Part shown: in pieces, positions 35,306 through 44,708 of the stretch | How the letters are laid out: every line of letters begins with the position of its first letter | Numbering within the stretch: position 1 is the first letter of the stretch | Source: Nocardioides sp. dk884 | GTDB lineage: Bacteria; Actinomycetota; Actinomycetes; Propionibacteriales; Nocardioidaceae | Direction of reading: 5' to 3' | Assembly: GCF_009557055.1 (NCBI RefSeq) | Contig: NZ_CP045649.1 | Location: forward strand, 3,261,501 to 3,325,500 | DNA length: 64,000 bases | Position numbers and translations under genes: made by a program | Notes under the pieces: model-generated | The model's database searches: none | The model's input: only the letters and a program-made list of their open reading frames with translations | What the model was told of the DNA's origin: nothing

Positions 35306-36136
35306 ATGCGCAAGCTCGCTCTGCCGCTCGGCGTCCTGCTCGTGATGGTGTGGTGCCTGCTGCCCATCGCCTGGATCGTGTCGCTGTCCTTCAAGAGTCA
35401 AGACGCCGTCTCCAACGGCACCGACCCCGGCTTCTTGCCGCTCGACTCCTTCACCGGCTGGGACAACTACACGGCCGTCTGGGACGACGACCAGTTCCGG
35501 CGCTCGATCATCAACTCGATCGGCATCAGCCTGATCGCGACGATCCTCTCGGTCGCGCTCGCGACCCTCGCGGCGTACGCCATCGCCCGCCTGGAGTTCA
35601 AGGGCAAGCGCTTCGTGCTCTCCACCGCCCTGGCGATCGCGATGTTCCCGGTGGTCTCGCTGGTCAGCCCGCTGTTCGACCTGTGGCGCCAGTTCGGGCT
35701 CTACGACACCTGGCCCGGCCTGATCATCCCGTACATGTCGTTCACCCTGCCGCTGGCGATCTGGACGCTCTCGGCGTTCTTCCGCGAGATCCCGTGGGAG
35801 ATGGAGCAGGCCGCCCAGGTCGACGGCGCGACGTCGTGGCAGGCGTTCCGCAAGGTCATCGTCCCGCTCGCCGCACCCGGCGTGTTCACCGCGGCGATCC
35901 TGACCTTCTTCTTCGCCTGGAACGACTTCGTCTTCGGCATCACGCTGACCTCGACCGAGGCGGCGCGCCCGATACCGGCGGCGCTGTCGTTCTTCGTCGG
36001 GCCGGACCCGTTCCAGCGACCGGCCGGCCTGCTCGCCGCGGCCGCCGTCATCGCGACCATCCCGATCGTGATCATCGTCCTGTTGTTCCAGCGCAAGATC
36101 GTGGCCGGCCTCACCTCCGGCGCAGTGAAGGGGTAA
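35306..36136 (+). CDS. sugB: Sugar ABC transporter permease, SugB-like
   Basis: A 276-residue permease with six membrane helices. The EAA loop is EQAAQVDGATSWQAFRKVIV, followed by a long helix FTAAILTFFFAWNDFVFGI. Such permeases carry the second half of the CUT1 sugar channel. It starts one base after the sugA stop and ends four bases before the ATPase gene. Confidence 0.87.
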   Translation: MRKLALPLGVLLVMVWCLLPIAWIVSLSFKSQDAVSNGTDPGFLPLDSFTGWDNYTAVWDDDQFRRSIINSIGISLIATILSVALATLAAYAIARLEFKGKRFVLSTALAIAMFPVVSLVSPLFDLWRQFGLYDTWPGLIIPYMSFTLPLAIWTLSAFFREIPWEMEQAAQVDGATSWQAFRKVIVPLAAPGVFTAAILTFFFAWNDFVFGITLTSTEAARPIPAALSFFVGPDPFQRPAGLLAAAAVIATIPIVIIVLLFQRKIVAGLTSGAVKG

Positions 36137-36140
36137 CACC

Positions 36141-37349
36141 ATGGCCGCCATCTCCATGAAGAACATCGTCAAGAAGTACGGCGACGGGTTCCCCGCCGTG
36201 AACGACATCTCGATCGATGTCGCCGACGGCGAGTTCGTGATCCTCGTCGGGCCGTCCGGGTGCGGGAAGTCCACGCTGCTGCGGATGATCGTCGGGCTGG
36301 AGGACATCACCTCCGGCGACATGTACATCGGCGACCGGCGGGTCAACGACCTCGCTCCCCGCGACCGCAACCTCGCGATGGTCTTCCAGAACTACGCGCT
36401 CTACCCGCACCTCACGGTGTACGAGAACATCGCGTTCCCGCTGCGCCTCGCCGGGGCCAAGGACGAGGAGGTGGACAAGAAGGTCCGCGCCGCCTCCGCG
36501 ACCCTGGAGCTCGACGAGCACCTCGACCGCAAGCCCGGCAACCTGTCGGGCGGTCAGCGCCAGCGGGTCGCGATGGGCCGTGCGATCGTCCGAGAGGCCG
36601 ACGCGTTCCTCTTCGACGAGCCGCTGTCGAACCTCGACGCCAAGCTGCGCGGCCAGATGCGCACCGAGATCTCGCGCCTCCAGCGGCGCCTCGGCATCAC
36701 CACCGTCTACGTCACCCACGACCAGACCGAGGCCATGACGCTGGGCGACCGGGTGGCGGTGCTCAAGCGCGGCGTGCTCCAGCAGCTGGCCACGCCCCGC
36801 GAGCTCTACACCCAGCCCAACAACCTCTTCGTCGCCGGCTTCATCGGCTCCCCGCCGATGAACTTCCTGCCCGCGACCGTGGAGGGCGACGAGGTCAGCC
36901 TGCCGTTCGGCAAGGTCCGCATCCCGCGGGCCAAGGCCGAGCGGGCCCAGGGCCGCGGCCTGCTGATCGCCGGCATCCGCCCCGAGCACTTCGACGACGC
37001 GAGCGTCGTGGGCAAGTCCGGCGACGGCTCGACGTTCCACGCGAAGGTCGACGTCGTGGAGTGGCTGGGCAACGAGTCCTACGCCTACATCCCCTTCGAG
37101 GCCCCGCCGGAGGTGCAGGCCCAGCTCGACCAGCTCGAGCGGGACCTCGACGGCGAGGCGATGCGCACCCAGCTCGTCGTCTCCCTCGACGGCGCCTCAC
37201 GGGTCCGCGAGGGCGACGAGGCCGAGCTGTGGGTCGAGACCGAGCACATGCACCTGTTCGACCCGGAGACGGGCGAGAACCTCACCCTCGAGCGTCAGGT
37301 CGGGGACAACGAGCAGGCGACCCTGGAGCACACCGCCAGCGACAACTGA
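36141..37349 (+). CDS. sugC: Sugar ABC transporter ATP-binding protein, SugC/UgpC-like
   Basis: A 402-residue ATPase of the CUT1 family. Walker A GPSGCGKST is at 37-45, the signature LSGGQRQRVAMGRAIV near 134, Walker B near ADAFLFDEPLSNLDAKL. The C-terminal regulatory OB domain starts near residue 240 (FIGSPPMNFLPATV) and is unusually long, with an insertion at EAPPEVQAQLDQLERDLDGE. In CUT1 systems one such ATPase may serve several sugar importers. It ends ten bases before the convergent DUF1707 gene. Confidence 0.88.
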   Translation: MAAISMKNIVKKYGDGFPAVNDISIDVADGEFVILVGPSGCGKSTLLRMIVGLEDITSGDMYIGDRRVNDLAPRDRNLAMVFQNYALYPHLTVYENIAFPLRLAGAKDEEVDKKVRAASATLELDEHLDRKPGNLSGGQRQRVAMGRAIVREADAFLFDEPLSNLDAKLRGQMRTEISRLQRRLGITTVYVTHDQTEAMTLGDRVAVLKRGVLQQLATPRELYTQPNNLFVAGFIGSPPMNFLPATVEGDEVSLPFGKVRIPRAKAERAQGRGLLIAGIRPEHFDDASVVGKSGDGSTFHAKVDVVEWLGNESYAYIPFEAPPEVQAQLDQLERDLDGEAMRTQLVVSLDGASRVREGDEAELWVETEHMHLFDPETGENLTLERQVGDNEQATLEHTASDN

Positions 37350-37358
37350 GCACCCGCG

Positions 37359-38030
37359 TCAGGACGATGCCCGGCCCAGGAACCCGCGTTTCTGGCCGGG
37401 CATCGGCTTGCGGGTGACCGTGACCGCGCCCATCAGCGCGAAGCCACGCACCCGCACGATCGGCGAGTACGGCCCGAAGTCGGGCGCCACCTTGTCCCGG
37501 CCCTGCTCGAAGGCGCCCATCAGACCGGCGCCCTCGACCACCACCTGGGTGTGGGCATTCACGATGATGTCGACCGACCCCATGAGGGTGTTGGCGGTGA
37601 TGACGACCTCACGGACGGTGAACACCGCCTCACGCAGGTCCAGCTCGACCGCACCCATCAGCGAGAACGCCGTGTGCGTCCCCCCGACGACCCAGGCGCC
37701 CCTGCGGGTCTGCGAGCTCAGCACCGCCGTGCTGTTCGCGGGCTGCGGCAGGCCGACGTACGGCGTGGGGGCGGGCGCGCCCGGCTGGGCCGGGGCGGGC
37801 AGCGCGGCGGAGGCCGGTACGACGTTGGAGGCGCCCGGCAGGTCCACGACCAGCGGGACCAGGTCCGCGTACACCTTCGCGGCGTAGGTGGCCTCGAGAC
37901 GCTCCTCGAGCTCGTCGACCTCCAGGCGCCCCTCCCCCGCGGCCTCGCGGAGGAACTCGGCCAGGCGGTGCCGGTCCGCATCCGATATCCGCAGCTGGGG
38001 CGGGCGCGGCTGCCGGGGGTCTCCGTCCAT
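37359..38030 (-). CDS. DUF1707 and LiaF-like domain protein
   Basis: A 223-residue protein. The N-terminal DUF1707 domain (about residues 10-62) has LRISDADRHRLAEFLREAAGEGRLEVDELEERLEAT split here over the motif. A Pro/Ala-rich linker is followed by a beta-helix-like domain (about 115-210) with repeated GAV and LMG units as in the LiaF C-terminus (DUF2154/ cell-wall-active antibiotic response). No membrane helix is seen, so it is probably soluble or peripheral. DUF1707 proteins are thought to act near the envelope in stress responses. Confidence 0.8.
   Translation of the reverse strand: MDGDPRQPRPPQLRISDADRHRLAEFLREAAGEGRLEVDELEERLEATYAAKVYADLVPLVVDLPGASNVVPASAALPAPAQPGAPAPTPYVGLPQPANSTAVLSSQTRRGAWVVGGTHTAFSLMGAVELDLREAVFTVREVVITANTLMGSVDIIVNAHTQVVVEGAGLMGAFEQGRDKVAPDFGPYSPIVRVRGFALMGAVTVTRKPMPGQKRGFLGRASS
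37366..37404. terminator. Inverted repeat at the convergent end of sugC
   Basis: An 11-bp perfect stem (37366-37376 and 37394-37404) with a 17-base loop lies 17 bp after the sugC stop and inside the end of the minus-strand gene. It may help end the sugar operon transcript; there is no U-run. Confidence 0.4.
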
Positions 38031-38094
38031 GGCGCTCACCCTATCGAGGCCGGGAGGCTCACGCGTCCCTGTGCGCGGCCAGCTCGGACACGCG

Positions 38095-38706
38095 TCAGCA
38101 TCCGCCCTGGCGGGCCACCTTGTACCGGTAGTCACCGGCCTTGTAGCGCGACCGCGGACACAGGACCGTCCCGGTGTCCGAGCCGCCGAAGCTCTTGATC
38201 GGGCCGTACTTCTCGACGCCGATGCCCGGGGCCCGCGAGCACGAGAGGTGATGCCAACGCCCCTTCACCTTGTACTTGCCGGTGAAGAGCACGAAGCGAC
38301 GGTCGTGGTTCTTCTCCGGGATCGAGAACGTCCTGGTCACGGTCTTGGTGCTGGTGCGCGCGCCCTCGCGCGCCACCGACATGGACGCCTTCGCCGAGAG
38401 AGAGTTGAACGCCCACGTGGTCGACCCCCCGATCTCGGTGCCGACGTTGGTGGTCGACTTCAGGGTCTTCGAGTGGGTCAGCGCCACTGACTGGGTGAAG
38501 GACGTGCCGCGCGCCAGCGTGATGGCCTCGACATGAGTGGCCACGAACTTCTTGGACACGTTCTCGACCCGCTTGATCACATCGCGGTCCTGACCGTCGC
38601 ACTTCGTCTCAGGACTTGCGGCGGCGTGCGGAGCCAGGCTCGTCGGGGCGAACCCGGCCACGGCGAGGACGACGGACGCGGCGACGGTACGGCGAAAAGC
38701 AAGCAT
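38095..38706 (-). CDS. Secreted Ser/Thr-rich beta protein, unknown function
   Basis: A 203-residue protein with AAGGAG upstream and a signal peptide of about 30 residues (MLAFRRTVAASVVLAVAGF..., likely cut after HAAA). The mature region has long stretches of alternating Ser/Thr and other residues: SFTQSVALTHSKTLKSTT, EIGGSTTWAFNSLSAKASMS and TSTKTVTRTFSIP. Alternating patterns of this type occur in the stem of aerolysin/ETX-type pore-forming proteins, though no family signature is certain. Four Cys residues (one near the N-terminus and three in the C-terminal third) could form disulfides. It is divergent from the class I fumarase. Confidence 0.7.
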   Translation of the reverse strand: MLAFRRTVAASVVLAVAGFAPTSLAPHAAASPETKCDGQDRDVIKRVENVSKKFVATHVEAITLARGTSFTQSVALTHSKTLKSTTNVGTEIGGSTTWAFNSLSAKASMSVAREGARTSTKTVTRTFSIPEKNHDRRFVLFTGKYKVKGRWHHLSCSRAPGIGVEKYGPIKSFGGSDTGTVLCPRSRYKAGDYRYKVARQGGC

Positions 38707-38802
38707 GGGCTCTCCTTGTCGACCGGAGGCAGGTCGAGCCCCCGAGGGTAGATTCCTCCCCCGTCCGCCACGGCAGCAAACGCCGCAGTATCCTCGCTGC
38801 CC

Positions 38803-40488
38803 GTGGCCAGCCCTGAGTTCCTGTACTCCGACCTCCTCCCCACCGGCAGGGACGACACGCCCTACCGGCTGATCACCACCGAGGGGGTCAGCACCTTCGA
38901 GGCGGACGGCGAGACCTTCCTGCGGGTCTCCCCCGAGGCGATCCAGCGGCTCACCACCGAGGCGATGCACGACATCAGCCACTACCTGCGTCCGGCCCAC
39001 CTGCGCCAGCTGCGCCGGATCATCGACGACCCCGAGGCGTCGGGCAACGACCGCTTTGTGGCCCTCGACCTGCTCAAGAACGTCAACATCTCCGCCGGCG
39101 GAGTGTTGCCGATGTGTCAGGACACCGGCACCGCGATCGTGATGGGCAAGAAGTCCGAGGGCGTGCTCACCGGCACCGACGACGGCGAGGCGATCAGCCG
39201 TGGCGTGTATGACGCCTACACCCAGCTGAACCTGCGCTACTCCCAGCTCGCGCCGCTCACGACGTACGAGGAGAAGAACACCGGCTCCAACCTGCCGGCC
39301 CAGATCGAGATCTACTCCACCCCGCAGACCTCGGGCAAGCCGGAGTACAAGTTCCTCTTCATGGCCAAGGGCGGCGGCTCGGCCAACAAGTCGTTCCTGT
39401 TCCAGGAGACCAAGGCGATCCTCAACCCGGACCGGCTGCTGAGCTTCCTGGACGAGAAGATCCGCTCGCTCGGCACCGCTGCCTGCCCGCCGTACCACCT
39501 CGCGGTGGTCATCGGCGGCACGTCGGCGGAGTTCGCGCTCAAGACCGCCAAGTACGCCTCCGCGCACTACCTCGACAACCTGCCGACCGAGGGCTCGATG
39601 AGCGCGCACGGGTTCCGCGACCTCGAGCTCGAGGAGCAGGTCTTCAAGCTGACTCAGTCCTTCGGCATCGGCGCGCAGTTCGGCGGCAAGTACTTCTGCC
39701 ACGACGTGCGGGTGGTGCGTCTGCCCCGCCACGGCGCCTCGCTGCCGGTCGCGATCGCGGTCTCCTGCTCGGCCGACCGTCAGGCGCTGGGCAAGATCAC
39801 CCCCGAGGGCGTCTTCCTCGAGCAGCTCGAGACCGACCCGGCGCAGTACATGCCCGACGCCGGCATGGCCGAGGAGATCGCCGGCGGCGAGGTGGTCCAG
39901 GTCGACCTCAACCGCCCGATGAGCGAGATCCTCGCCCAGCTCTCGCAGTACCCCGTCAAGACCCGGCTCTCGCTCACCGGCCCGCTGGTAGTGGCGCGCG
40001 ACATCGCGCACGCCAAGATCAAGGAGCGCCTCGACGCGGGCGAGGAGATGCCGCAGTACCTGCGCGACCACCCCGTCTACTACGCGGGTCCGGCCAAGAC
40101 CCCCGAGGGCATGGCGTCGGGCTCGTTCGGCCCGACCACGGCCGGGCGGATGGACTCCTACGTCGAGCAGTTCCAGGCCGCCGGCGGCTCGATGGTGATG
40201 CTGGCCAAGGGCAACCGCTCCAAGCAGGTCACCGACGCCTGCGGCACCCACGGCGGGTTCTACCTCGGCTCGATCGGCGGCCCCGCCGCCCGCCTGGCCC
40301 AGGACTGCATCAAGAGCCAGGAGGTCATCGAGTACCCCGAGCTCGGCATGGAGGCGGTCTGGAAGATCGAGGTGGAGGACTTCCCCGCCTTCATCGTGGT
40401 CGACGACAAGGGCAACGACTTCTTCACCGACCCCGCCGGCACCACCACGGTGCCGATCTCGGGGATCCGGGTGCGCTCGGCGCAGTAA
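38803..40488 (+). CDS. fumA: Fumarate hydratase, class I (iron-sulfur)
   Basis: A 561-residue class I fumarase, a one-polypeptide form joining the alpha (residues ~50-330) and beta (~370-555) domains. Cluster cysteines lie in PMCQDTGTA (about 106), at ATG-distal [14 protein letters not shown] segments and in the beta part. KGGGSANKS and [11 protein letters not shown] are typical. It interconverts fumarate and malate and is oxygen-sensitive. The GTG start follows the secreted protein's promoter region. A class II fumarase is encoded 2.8 kb downstream. Confidence 0.93.
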   Translation: MASPEFLYSDLLPTGRDDTPYRLITTEGVSTFEADGETFLRVSPEAIQRLTTEAMHDISHYLRPAHLRQLRRIIDDPEASGNDRFVALDLLKNVNISAGGVLPMCQDTGTAIVMGKKSEGVLTGTDDGEAISRGVYDAYTQLNLRYSQLAPLTTYEEKNTGSNLPAQIEIYSTPQTSGKPEYKFLFMAKGGGSANKSFLFQETKAILNPDRLLSFLDEKIRSLGTAACPPYHLAVVIGGTSAEFALKTAKYASAHYLDNLPTEGSMSAHGFRDLELEEQVFKLTQSFGIGAQFGGKYFCHDVRVVRLPRHGASLPVAIAVSCSADRQALGKITPEGVFLEQLETDPAQYMPDAGMAEEIAGGEVVQVDLNRPMSEILAQLSQYPVKTRLSLTGPLVVARDIAHAKIKERLDAGEEMPQYLRDHPVYYAGPAKTPEGMASGSFGPTTAGRMDSYVEQFQAAGGSMVMLAKGNRSKQVTDACGTHGGFYLGSIGGPAARLAQDCIKSQEVIEYPELGMEAVWKIEVEDFPAFIVVDDKGNDFFTDPAGTTTVPISGIRVRSAQ

Positions 40489-40520
40489 CCCGGGTCCGCA
40501 GGAGCACCACGCACGCACGT

Positions 40521-40548
40521 CGGGGAGCAGCCAGCCGGCTGCTCCCCG
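40521..40548. terminator. Hairpin between fumA and the convergent small gene
   Basis: A 12-bp perfect stem (CGGGGAGCAGCC at 40521-40532, with its complement at 40537-40548) and a four-base loop. It lies 32 bp after fumA and ten bp after the end of the convergent small gene, so it probably serves both. Confidence 0.75.
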
Positions 40549-40557
40549 ATGCGTGTC

Positions 40558-40767
40558 TCAGGCCGAGCGGTTCGACTCGACGTTGCCACCGGCCTTGCCG
40601 TTCGGACCGGCGTCCTCGCCGTCCTCGATGGCGCCCTCGGCCTCCGGGTTACCGGCGACGGCCTGGTCATCGGAGATGGGGGTGTCGGCCGCGGCCGGGT
40701 CCATCGAGGCGACCTCGGAGACCTGCCCCTCGCTCTGCTCCACGTCCTGCTCGTCCTTGCCCGTCAT
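40558..40767 (-). CDS. Small acidic protein, unknown function
   Basis: A 69-residue protein with a very strong ribosome site (AAGGAGG four bases before ATG). It is rich in Asp, Glu, Gly, Ala and Asn and probably disordered (MTGKDEQDVEQSEGQVSEVA...). No motif is recognised. It lies 46 bp after the DUF3618 gene on the same strand and may be the last gene of the envelope cluster. Confidence 0.65.
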   Translation of the reverse strand: MTGKDEQDVEQSEGQVSEVASMDPAAADTPISDDQAVAGNPEAEGAIEDGEDAGPNGKAGGNVESNRSA

Positions 40768-40813
40768 CGGGCCTCCTTCTCGTCGGTAGGTGCTGACTTC
40801 TGCTCAGTACCCG

Positions 40814-41392
40814 TCATTCGCTCGTGGCCGACGACTGGACGTCGCCCACTGCCGAGCGTCCCTCGTCCTGGACGCGGCTGACCGACTCCTGGGCCGAGTC
40901 CTTGACCTGCTGCGCGGCCTCGGTCGCGGTCCCCTGCACACCGGAGACGACGTCCTGGCCGACCGACCGCGCCTCGTCGAGCAGCGGGCGACCCTGGTCG
41001 AGCGCGGACGAGGCGGCACTCGCCTCGGCCCGGCTGGCGGGGAACATCCCCGCGACCACCATGCCGAGGCCGAACGCGACGAGACCGGCGCCCAGCGGGC
41101 TGCCCTCGTAGCGCTCCTGTGCGACGCCGGCCGCCGAGGACGCGGTATCGCGGACGGTGTCCTTCGCGGAGCCGGCAGCCCCGCTGGCGGCGTTGCCGGT
41201 GCTCTCCCGAGCCTGGGATGCGCTGCCCATGATGCGGTTGCGCACCCCGAGGACCCGGTCGCGGGCCGCGGCCTTGCGGCGCGCGACGACGGCCGAGGGG
41301 CTGACCCGGTCCTGGAGCTCGTCGAGGTCCTGGGCGAGGGTCTGACGGGTGCCTGCGATGTCGGTGCTCAGCTCTTCTGTGCGGTTGCCCAT
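40814..41392 (-). CDS. DUF3618 membrane-associated protein
   Basis: A 192-residue protein. The N-terminal DUF3618 part (residues ~1-50) has LSTDIAGTRQTLAQDLDELQDRVSP and VVARRKAAARDRV split by one residue. Amphipathic Ala-rich helices follow, with one membrane helix (about 123-142, GLVAFGLGMVVAGMF) and a long charged tail. The start overlaps the end of the holin-like gene. These proteins are found in clusters with holin-like proteins in actinobacteria; function unknown. Confidence 0.78.
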   Translation of the reverse strand: MGNRTEELSTDIAGTRQTLAQDLDELQDRVSPSAVVARRKAAARDRVLGVRNRIMGSASQARESTGNAASGAAGSAKDTVRDTASSAAGVAQERYEGSPLGAGLVAFGLGMVVAGMFPASRAEASAASSALDQGRPLLDEARSVGQDVVSGVQGTATEAAQQVKDSAQESVSRVQDEGRSAVGDVQSSATSE

Positions 41393-41847
41393 TGGGCGTC
41401 CTCCTTCAGTGTGCGCTGCGTCGCGGGCAGCTGGGGGTTGCTCTGCTGCAAGGCCTTGCGGCCGGTCACGGCGAGCGCGGCCGCGATCGCCGCCCAGAGG
41501 ACGGTGACGATCAGCGCCGCCGCCCACAGCGGCATCCAGGAGTCGAGGACCGCTGTCAAGGTGACCGACACCCAGATCAGCAGGAGGTGCCCGGCGACGC
41601 CGGCTCCCCCGAGCAGCCCGACTCCCTTCCCGGCTTGGGTCATCTCCTGCTTGAGCTCGGTCTTGGCCAGCTCGAGCTCCTGCTTGACCAGCGTGGAGAT
41701 GTCGCTGGTGACGTCGCTGACGATGTCACCGAGGCTGCGCTCGCCCCGTGGGGCGGCATCGACCAGCGGAGTCGCCCCGGACAGCGGGTCGGCGAACTCC
41801 GGCGGGTGCTCCGGCGGCGGTACCGACGGTTGGACCGGCCCGCTCAC
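41368..41847 (-). CDS. Holin-like membrane protein (actinobacterial Holin-X family)
   Basis: A 159-residue protein with a Pro-rich N-terminus, an amphipathic helix (SDISTLVKQELELAKTELKQ) and two membrane helices (about 76-97 and 105-127). It matches the Phage_holin_3_6 type family, which in actinobacteria is usually chromosomal and not linked to phage. The GTG start overlaps the upstream gene by four bases. Confidence 0.78.
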   Translation of the reverse strand: MSGPVQPSVPPPEHPPEFADPLSGATPLVDAAPRGERSLGDIVSDVTSDISTLVKQELELAKTELKQEMTQAGKGVGLLGGAGVAGHLLLIWVSVTLTAVLDSWMPLWAAALIVTVLWAAIAAALAVTGRKALQQSNPQLPATQRTLKEDAQWATAQKS

Positions 41848-42503
41848 AGCACGCCCCGCTCGCCGGCGGGCTCACCGGGCCCGCGCTCGCCGTACCCCAT
41901 CTCCGGACCGGAGCCCGCGATCGAGGTGCTCGGCGCATTCGGCAGGCCCGAGCTGTGCGACATCGTCGGGTCGCCGATCGGGGTGTCACTCGTCCCGCTC
42001 GGAAGCGGTGTCGCCGAGCCCCCGAGGGGGTCCGCCTCCGCCGCCGCGATGCCGTCGGCGGCGCCGCGCAGCAGTCGTCCGGCCACCACGCCGGCGGCCA
42101 GCGACCCGAGCAGGAAGACACCCGGGCGGCGGCGCGCGAAGCGGCGGGCCTCGTCGAGGAGCTCGCTCGGCTCGTGTCCCTCCAGGTAGGAGCCGGCGCT
42201 GCGCGCGCGGTCGGCGACCTCCTTGGCGACGCTGGTGGCGAGACCGGGCTCGCCGCCGTCGGCCATCTGGCCCAGGTCGTCGGCGAGTCCGCGGAGGGTC
42301 TCGGCGAGTCGGGCCTGCTGGGTCCGCGACTGCTCACTGGCCTGGGCGACGACGTCGTCGAGGACCCGGCGCGCCTGATCCGCGGCCTCTGAGGCCACGG
42401 CACGCGCCTCCTCGGCGGCCGTGCCGGCGACCTGCTTGCCGTCATCGACTGCCGTGCCGGCAGCCGCCTGAGCGCGCTCCTTGGTGCTGGGACTGTCGTT
42501 CAT
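41844..42503 (-). CDS. Hypothetical protein of the envelope cluster
   Basis: A 219-residue protein. The first 100 residues form an Ala/Glu-rich amphipathic helix series (a coiled-coil-like region from [19 protein letters not shown] onwards, through [19 protein letters not shown]). A membrane helix (about residues 128-146, [18 protein letters not shown]) is followed by a Gly/Pro/Ser-rich tail. First gene of the minus-strand cluster; GGAGG lies close to its ATG. No named family. Confidence 0.68.
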   Translation of the reverse strand: MNDSPSTKERAQAAAGTAVDDGKQVAGTAAEEARAVASEAADQARRVLDDVVAQASEQSRTQQARLAETLRGLADDLGQMADGGEPGLATSVAKEVADRARSAGSYLEGHEPSELLDEARRFARRRPGVFLLGSLAAGVVAGRLLRGAADGIAAAEADPLGGSATPLPSGTSDTPIGDPTMSHSSGLPNAPSTSIAGSGPEMGYGERGPGEPAGERGVL

Positions 42504-42582
42504 CAGACCTCCACAGGGTTTCGGGGACATTCCGGGGGTATCCCTCCCAGCGCGGACCAACCCCATCCCCCAGGATGTAACA

Positions 42583-43266
42583 GTGGAGTACGTCGAGGTC
42601 GCCCGCGCCCAGTCCGAGCGGGGAGAGCTGGTGCTGCGCCAGCGCCACGAGGAGCGCGGGCCGGTGGTGCTGGAGCTGCGGGCGAACGGCGTGTTCGTGA
42701 TGGACACCCAGGAGACCAGCACGGAGGAGGCGCTCGCGACGGCCTGCCTGGCGCTGGTCGAGGCGCCGGCCCACGTGCTGGTGGGCGGTCTCGGGCTGGG
42801 CTTCACCGCACACCGGGTGCTGGCCGACCGCCGCGTCGAGCGCTGCGTCGTGGTCGAGATCGAGCAGGCGCTCGTGGACTGGATGCGCGACGGAACGGTC
42901 CCGCACGGCCCCTCCGTGCTCGCCGACGAGCGGCTGCACGTGGTCGTCGCCGACGTCGCGGTCGCCCTCGCCGAGGCCCGTCCCGCGTCGTACGACCTGG
43001 TGCTGCTGGACGTCGACAACGGGCCGGGCTACCTGGTGCACGACGCCAACGCCGGCCTCTACGAGCAGCCGTTCCTCACCCGGGTGCGGGCGCTGCTGCG
43101 TCCGGGTGGGGCCGTTGCGATCTGGTCGGCGGCCGAGGAACCCGCGCTCGAGGAGTCGATGAGCACGGTCTTCGGCGCGGCCGAGGCGCACCCGCTGGAG
43201 GTCGCGCTGCAGGGACGCGAGGAGCACTACTGGCTCTACGTCGCGCGGGTACCGTCCCACGCGTGA
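42583..43266 (+). CDS. Spermidine-synthase-like SAM-binding protein
   Basis: A 227-residue Rossmann protein from the GTG at 42583. It has the spermidine synthase features [30 protein letters not shown], and [22 protein letters not shown]. It lacks the N-terminal beta domain found in SpeE and is shorter, so it may act on another substrate. The stop overlaps fumC (GTGA), indicating co-translation. Confidence 0.78.
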   Translation: MEYVEVARAQSERGELVLRQRHEERGPVVLELRANGVFVMDTQETSTEEALATACLALVEAPAHVLVGGLGLGFTAHRVLADRRVERCVVVEIEQALVDWMRDGTVPHGPSVLADERLHVVVADVAVALAEARPASYDLVLLDVDNGPGYLVHDANAGLYEQPFLTRVRALLRPGGAVAIWSAAEEPALEESMSTVFGAAEAHPLEVALQGREEHYWLYVARVPSHA

Positions 43267-44672
43267 GCAGCGACCCGAGCAGTCAGGCGGACGAGCAGTT
43301 CCGCACCGAGCACGACTCCATGGGCGACGTCCTCGTCCCGCGCGACGCGCTGTGGCGTGCCCAGACCCAGCGCGCGGTGGAGAACTTCCCCATCAGCGGC
43401 ACGCCGCTGGAACCGCGCCTCATCCGCGCGATCGGCCTGGTCAAGGCGGCTGCGGCCGCCACCAACGGCGAGCTCGGGGTGCTCGAGGCCGACGTCGCCG
43501 GCGCGATCGCCGACGCTGCCGGCGAGGTGGCCGCCGGCGAGCACGACGACGCGTTCCCCATCGACGTCTTCCAGACCGGCTCGGGCACCAGCTCGAACAT
43601 GAACGCCAACGAGGTGATCGCCAGCCTCGCCGCGCGCGCCGGGACCGAGGTCCACCCCAACGACCACGTCAACGCCAGCCAGTCCTCCAACGACACCTTC
43701 CCCACCGCCATCCACGTGGCCGCCACGCTGGCCGTCGTCGACGACCTGCTGCCTGCGCTCGACGTGCTGGGCAGCGCGCTGGAGCGCAAGGCCGAGGAGT
43801 TCGCCGGCCTGGTGAAGTCCGGGCGCACCCACCTGATGGACGCGACCCCGGTGATGCTGGGCCAGGAGTTCGGCGGGTACGCCGCGACCGTGCGCTATGC
43901 CGCCGAGCGGCTCGAGGCGGTGCTCCCCCGCGTCCGTGAGCTGCCACTGGGCGGCACCGCGGTGGGCACCGGGATCAACACCCCGGCCGGGTTCGCCCCC
44001 AGCGTCATCGCCGGGCTCGCGGAGCGGACCGGACAGCCCTTCACCGAGGCGCGCAACCACTTCGAGGCCCAGGGCACCCGTGACTCCCTGGTCGAGCTCA
44101 GCGGCGCGCTGAAGACCTACGCGGTCGGGCTCACCAAGATCTGCAACGACCTGCGCTGGATGGCCTCGGGACCGACCACGGGGCTGGCGGAGATCCACCT
44201 GCCCGACCTGCAGCCGGGCTCGAGCATCATGCCGGGCAAGGTCAACCCGGTGCTTCCCGAGGCGACGCTGATGGTCTGCGCCCAGGTGATCGGCAACGAC
44301 ACCACCGTGACCGTCGCCGGTGCCAGCGGCAGCTTCGAGCTCAACGTCGCGATGCCGGTCATCGCCCGCAACCTGCTGGAGTCGGTGCGTCTGCTCGCGG
44401 CCTGCTCACGCGTGCTCGCCGAGCGCACGATCGACGGCATCACCGCCGACGCGGAGCGGATGCGCACCTACGCGGAGTCCTCGCCCTCGGTCGTCACGCC
44501 GCTGAACAAGTACCTCGGCTACGAGGCCGCTGCCAAGGTCGCCAAGTCGGCGCTGGCGAACGGTGCGACGATCCGCGAGACAGTGATCGCGATGGGGTAC
44601 GTCGAGCGGGGCGAGGTCACCGAGGCCCAGCTCGACGAGGCTCTCGACGTGGAGTCGATGACCCACCCGTGA
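43263..44672 (+). CDS. fumC: Fumarate hydratase, class II
   Basis: A 469-residue class II fumarase/aspartase family enzyme. The N-terminal region has [36 protein letters not shown] and the [14 protein letters not shown] segment follow. The signature [11 protein letters not shown] is at about residue 320. It converts fumarate and malate without iron. The GTG start overlaps the preceding gene. With fumA upstream, the organism has both classes. Confidence 0.94.
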   Translation: MSSDPSSQADEQFRTEHDSMGDVLVPRDALWRAQTQRAVENFPISGTPLEPRLIRAIGLVKAAAAATNGELGVLEADVAGAIADAAGEVAAGEHDDAFPIDVFQTGSGTSSNMNANEVIASLAARAGTEVHPNDHVNASQSSNDTFPTAIHVAATLAVVDDLLPALDVLGSALERKAEEFAGLVKSGRTHLMDATPVMLGQEFGGYAATVRYAAERLEAVLPRVRELPLGGTAVGTGINTPAGFAPSVIAGLAERTGQPFTEARNHFEAQGTRDSLVELSGALKTYAVGLTKICNDLRWMASGPTTGLAEIHLPDLQPGSSIMPGKVNPVLPEATLMVCAQVIGNDTTVTVAGASGSFELNVAMPVIARNLLESVRLLAACSRVLAERTIDGITADAERMRTYAESSPSVVTPLNKYLGYEAAAKVAKSALANGATIRETVIAMGYVERGEVTEAQLDEALDVESMTHP

Positions 44673-44678
44673 GGGCGG

Positions 44679-44708
44679 CGCACCCCGTGCGGAGACGCGC
44701 GGGGTGCG
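44679..44708. terminator. Hairpin between fumC and the convergent gene
   Basis: CGCACCCCG (44679-44687) and CGGGGTGCG (44700-44708) form a 9-bp stem with a 12-base loop. It lies exactly between the stops of fumC and the secreted protein gene. Confidence 0.6.

Noticed and set aside
38707..40518. Very long open frame opposite the class I fumarase
   Set aside because: Antisense to a well-supported gene, Arg/Gly/Val-rich composition typical of GC-rich antisense frames; only its last part, from 38706, is a real gene.
41368..41847. Prophage signal from the holin-like protein
   Set aside because: The family is chromosomal in actinobacteria and no other phage genes are near.
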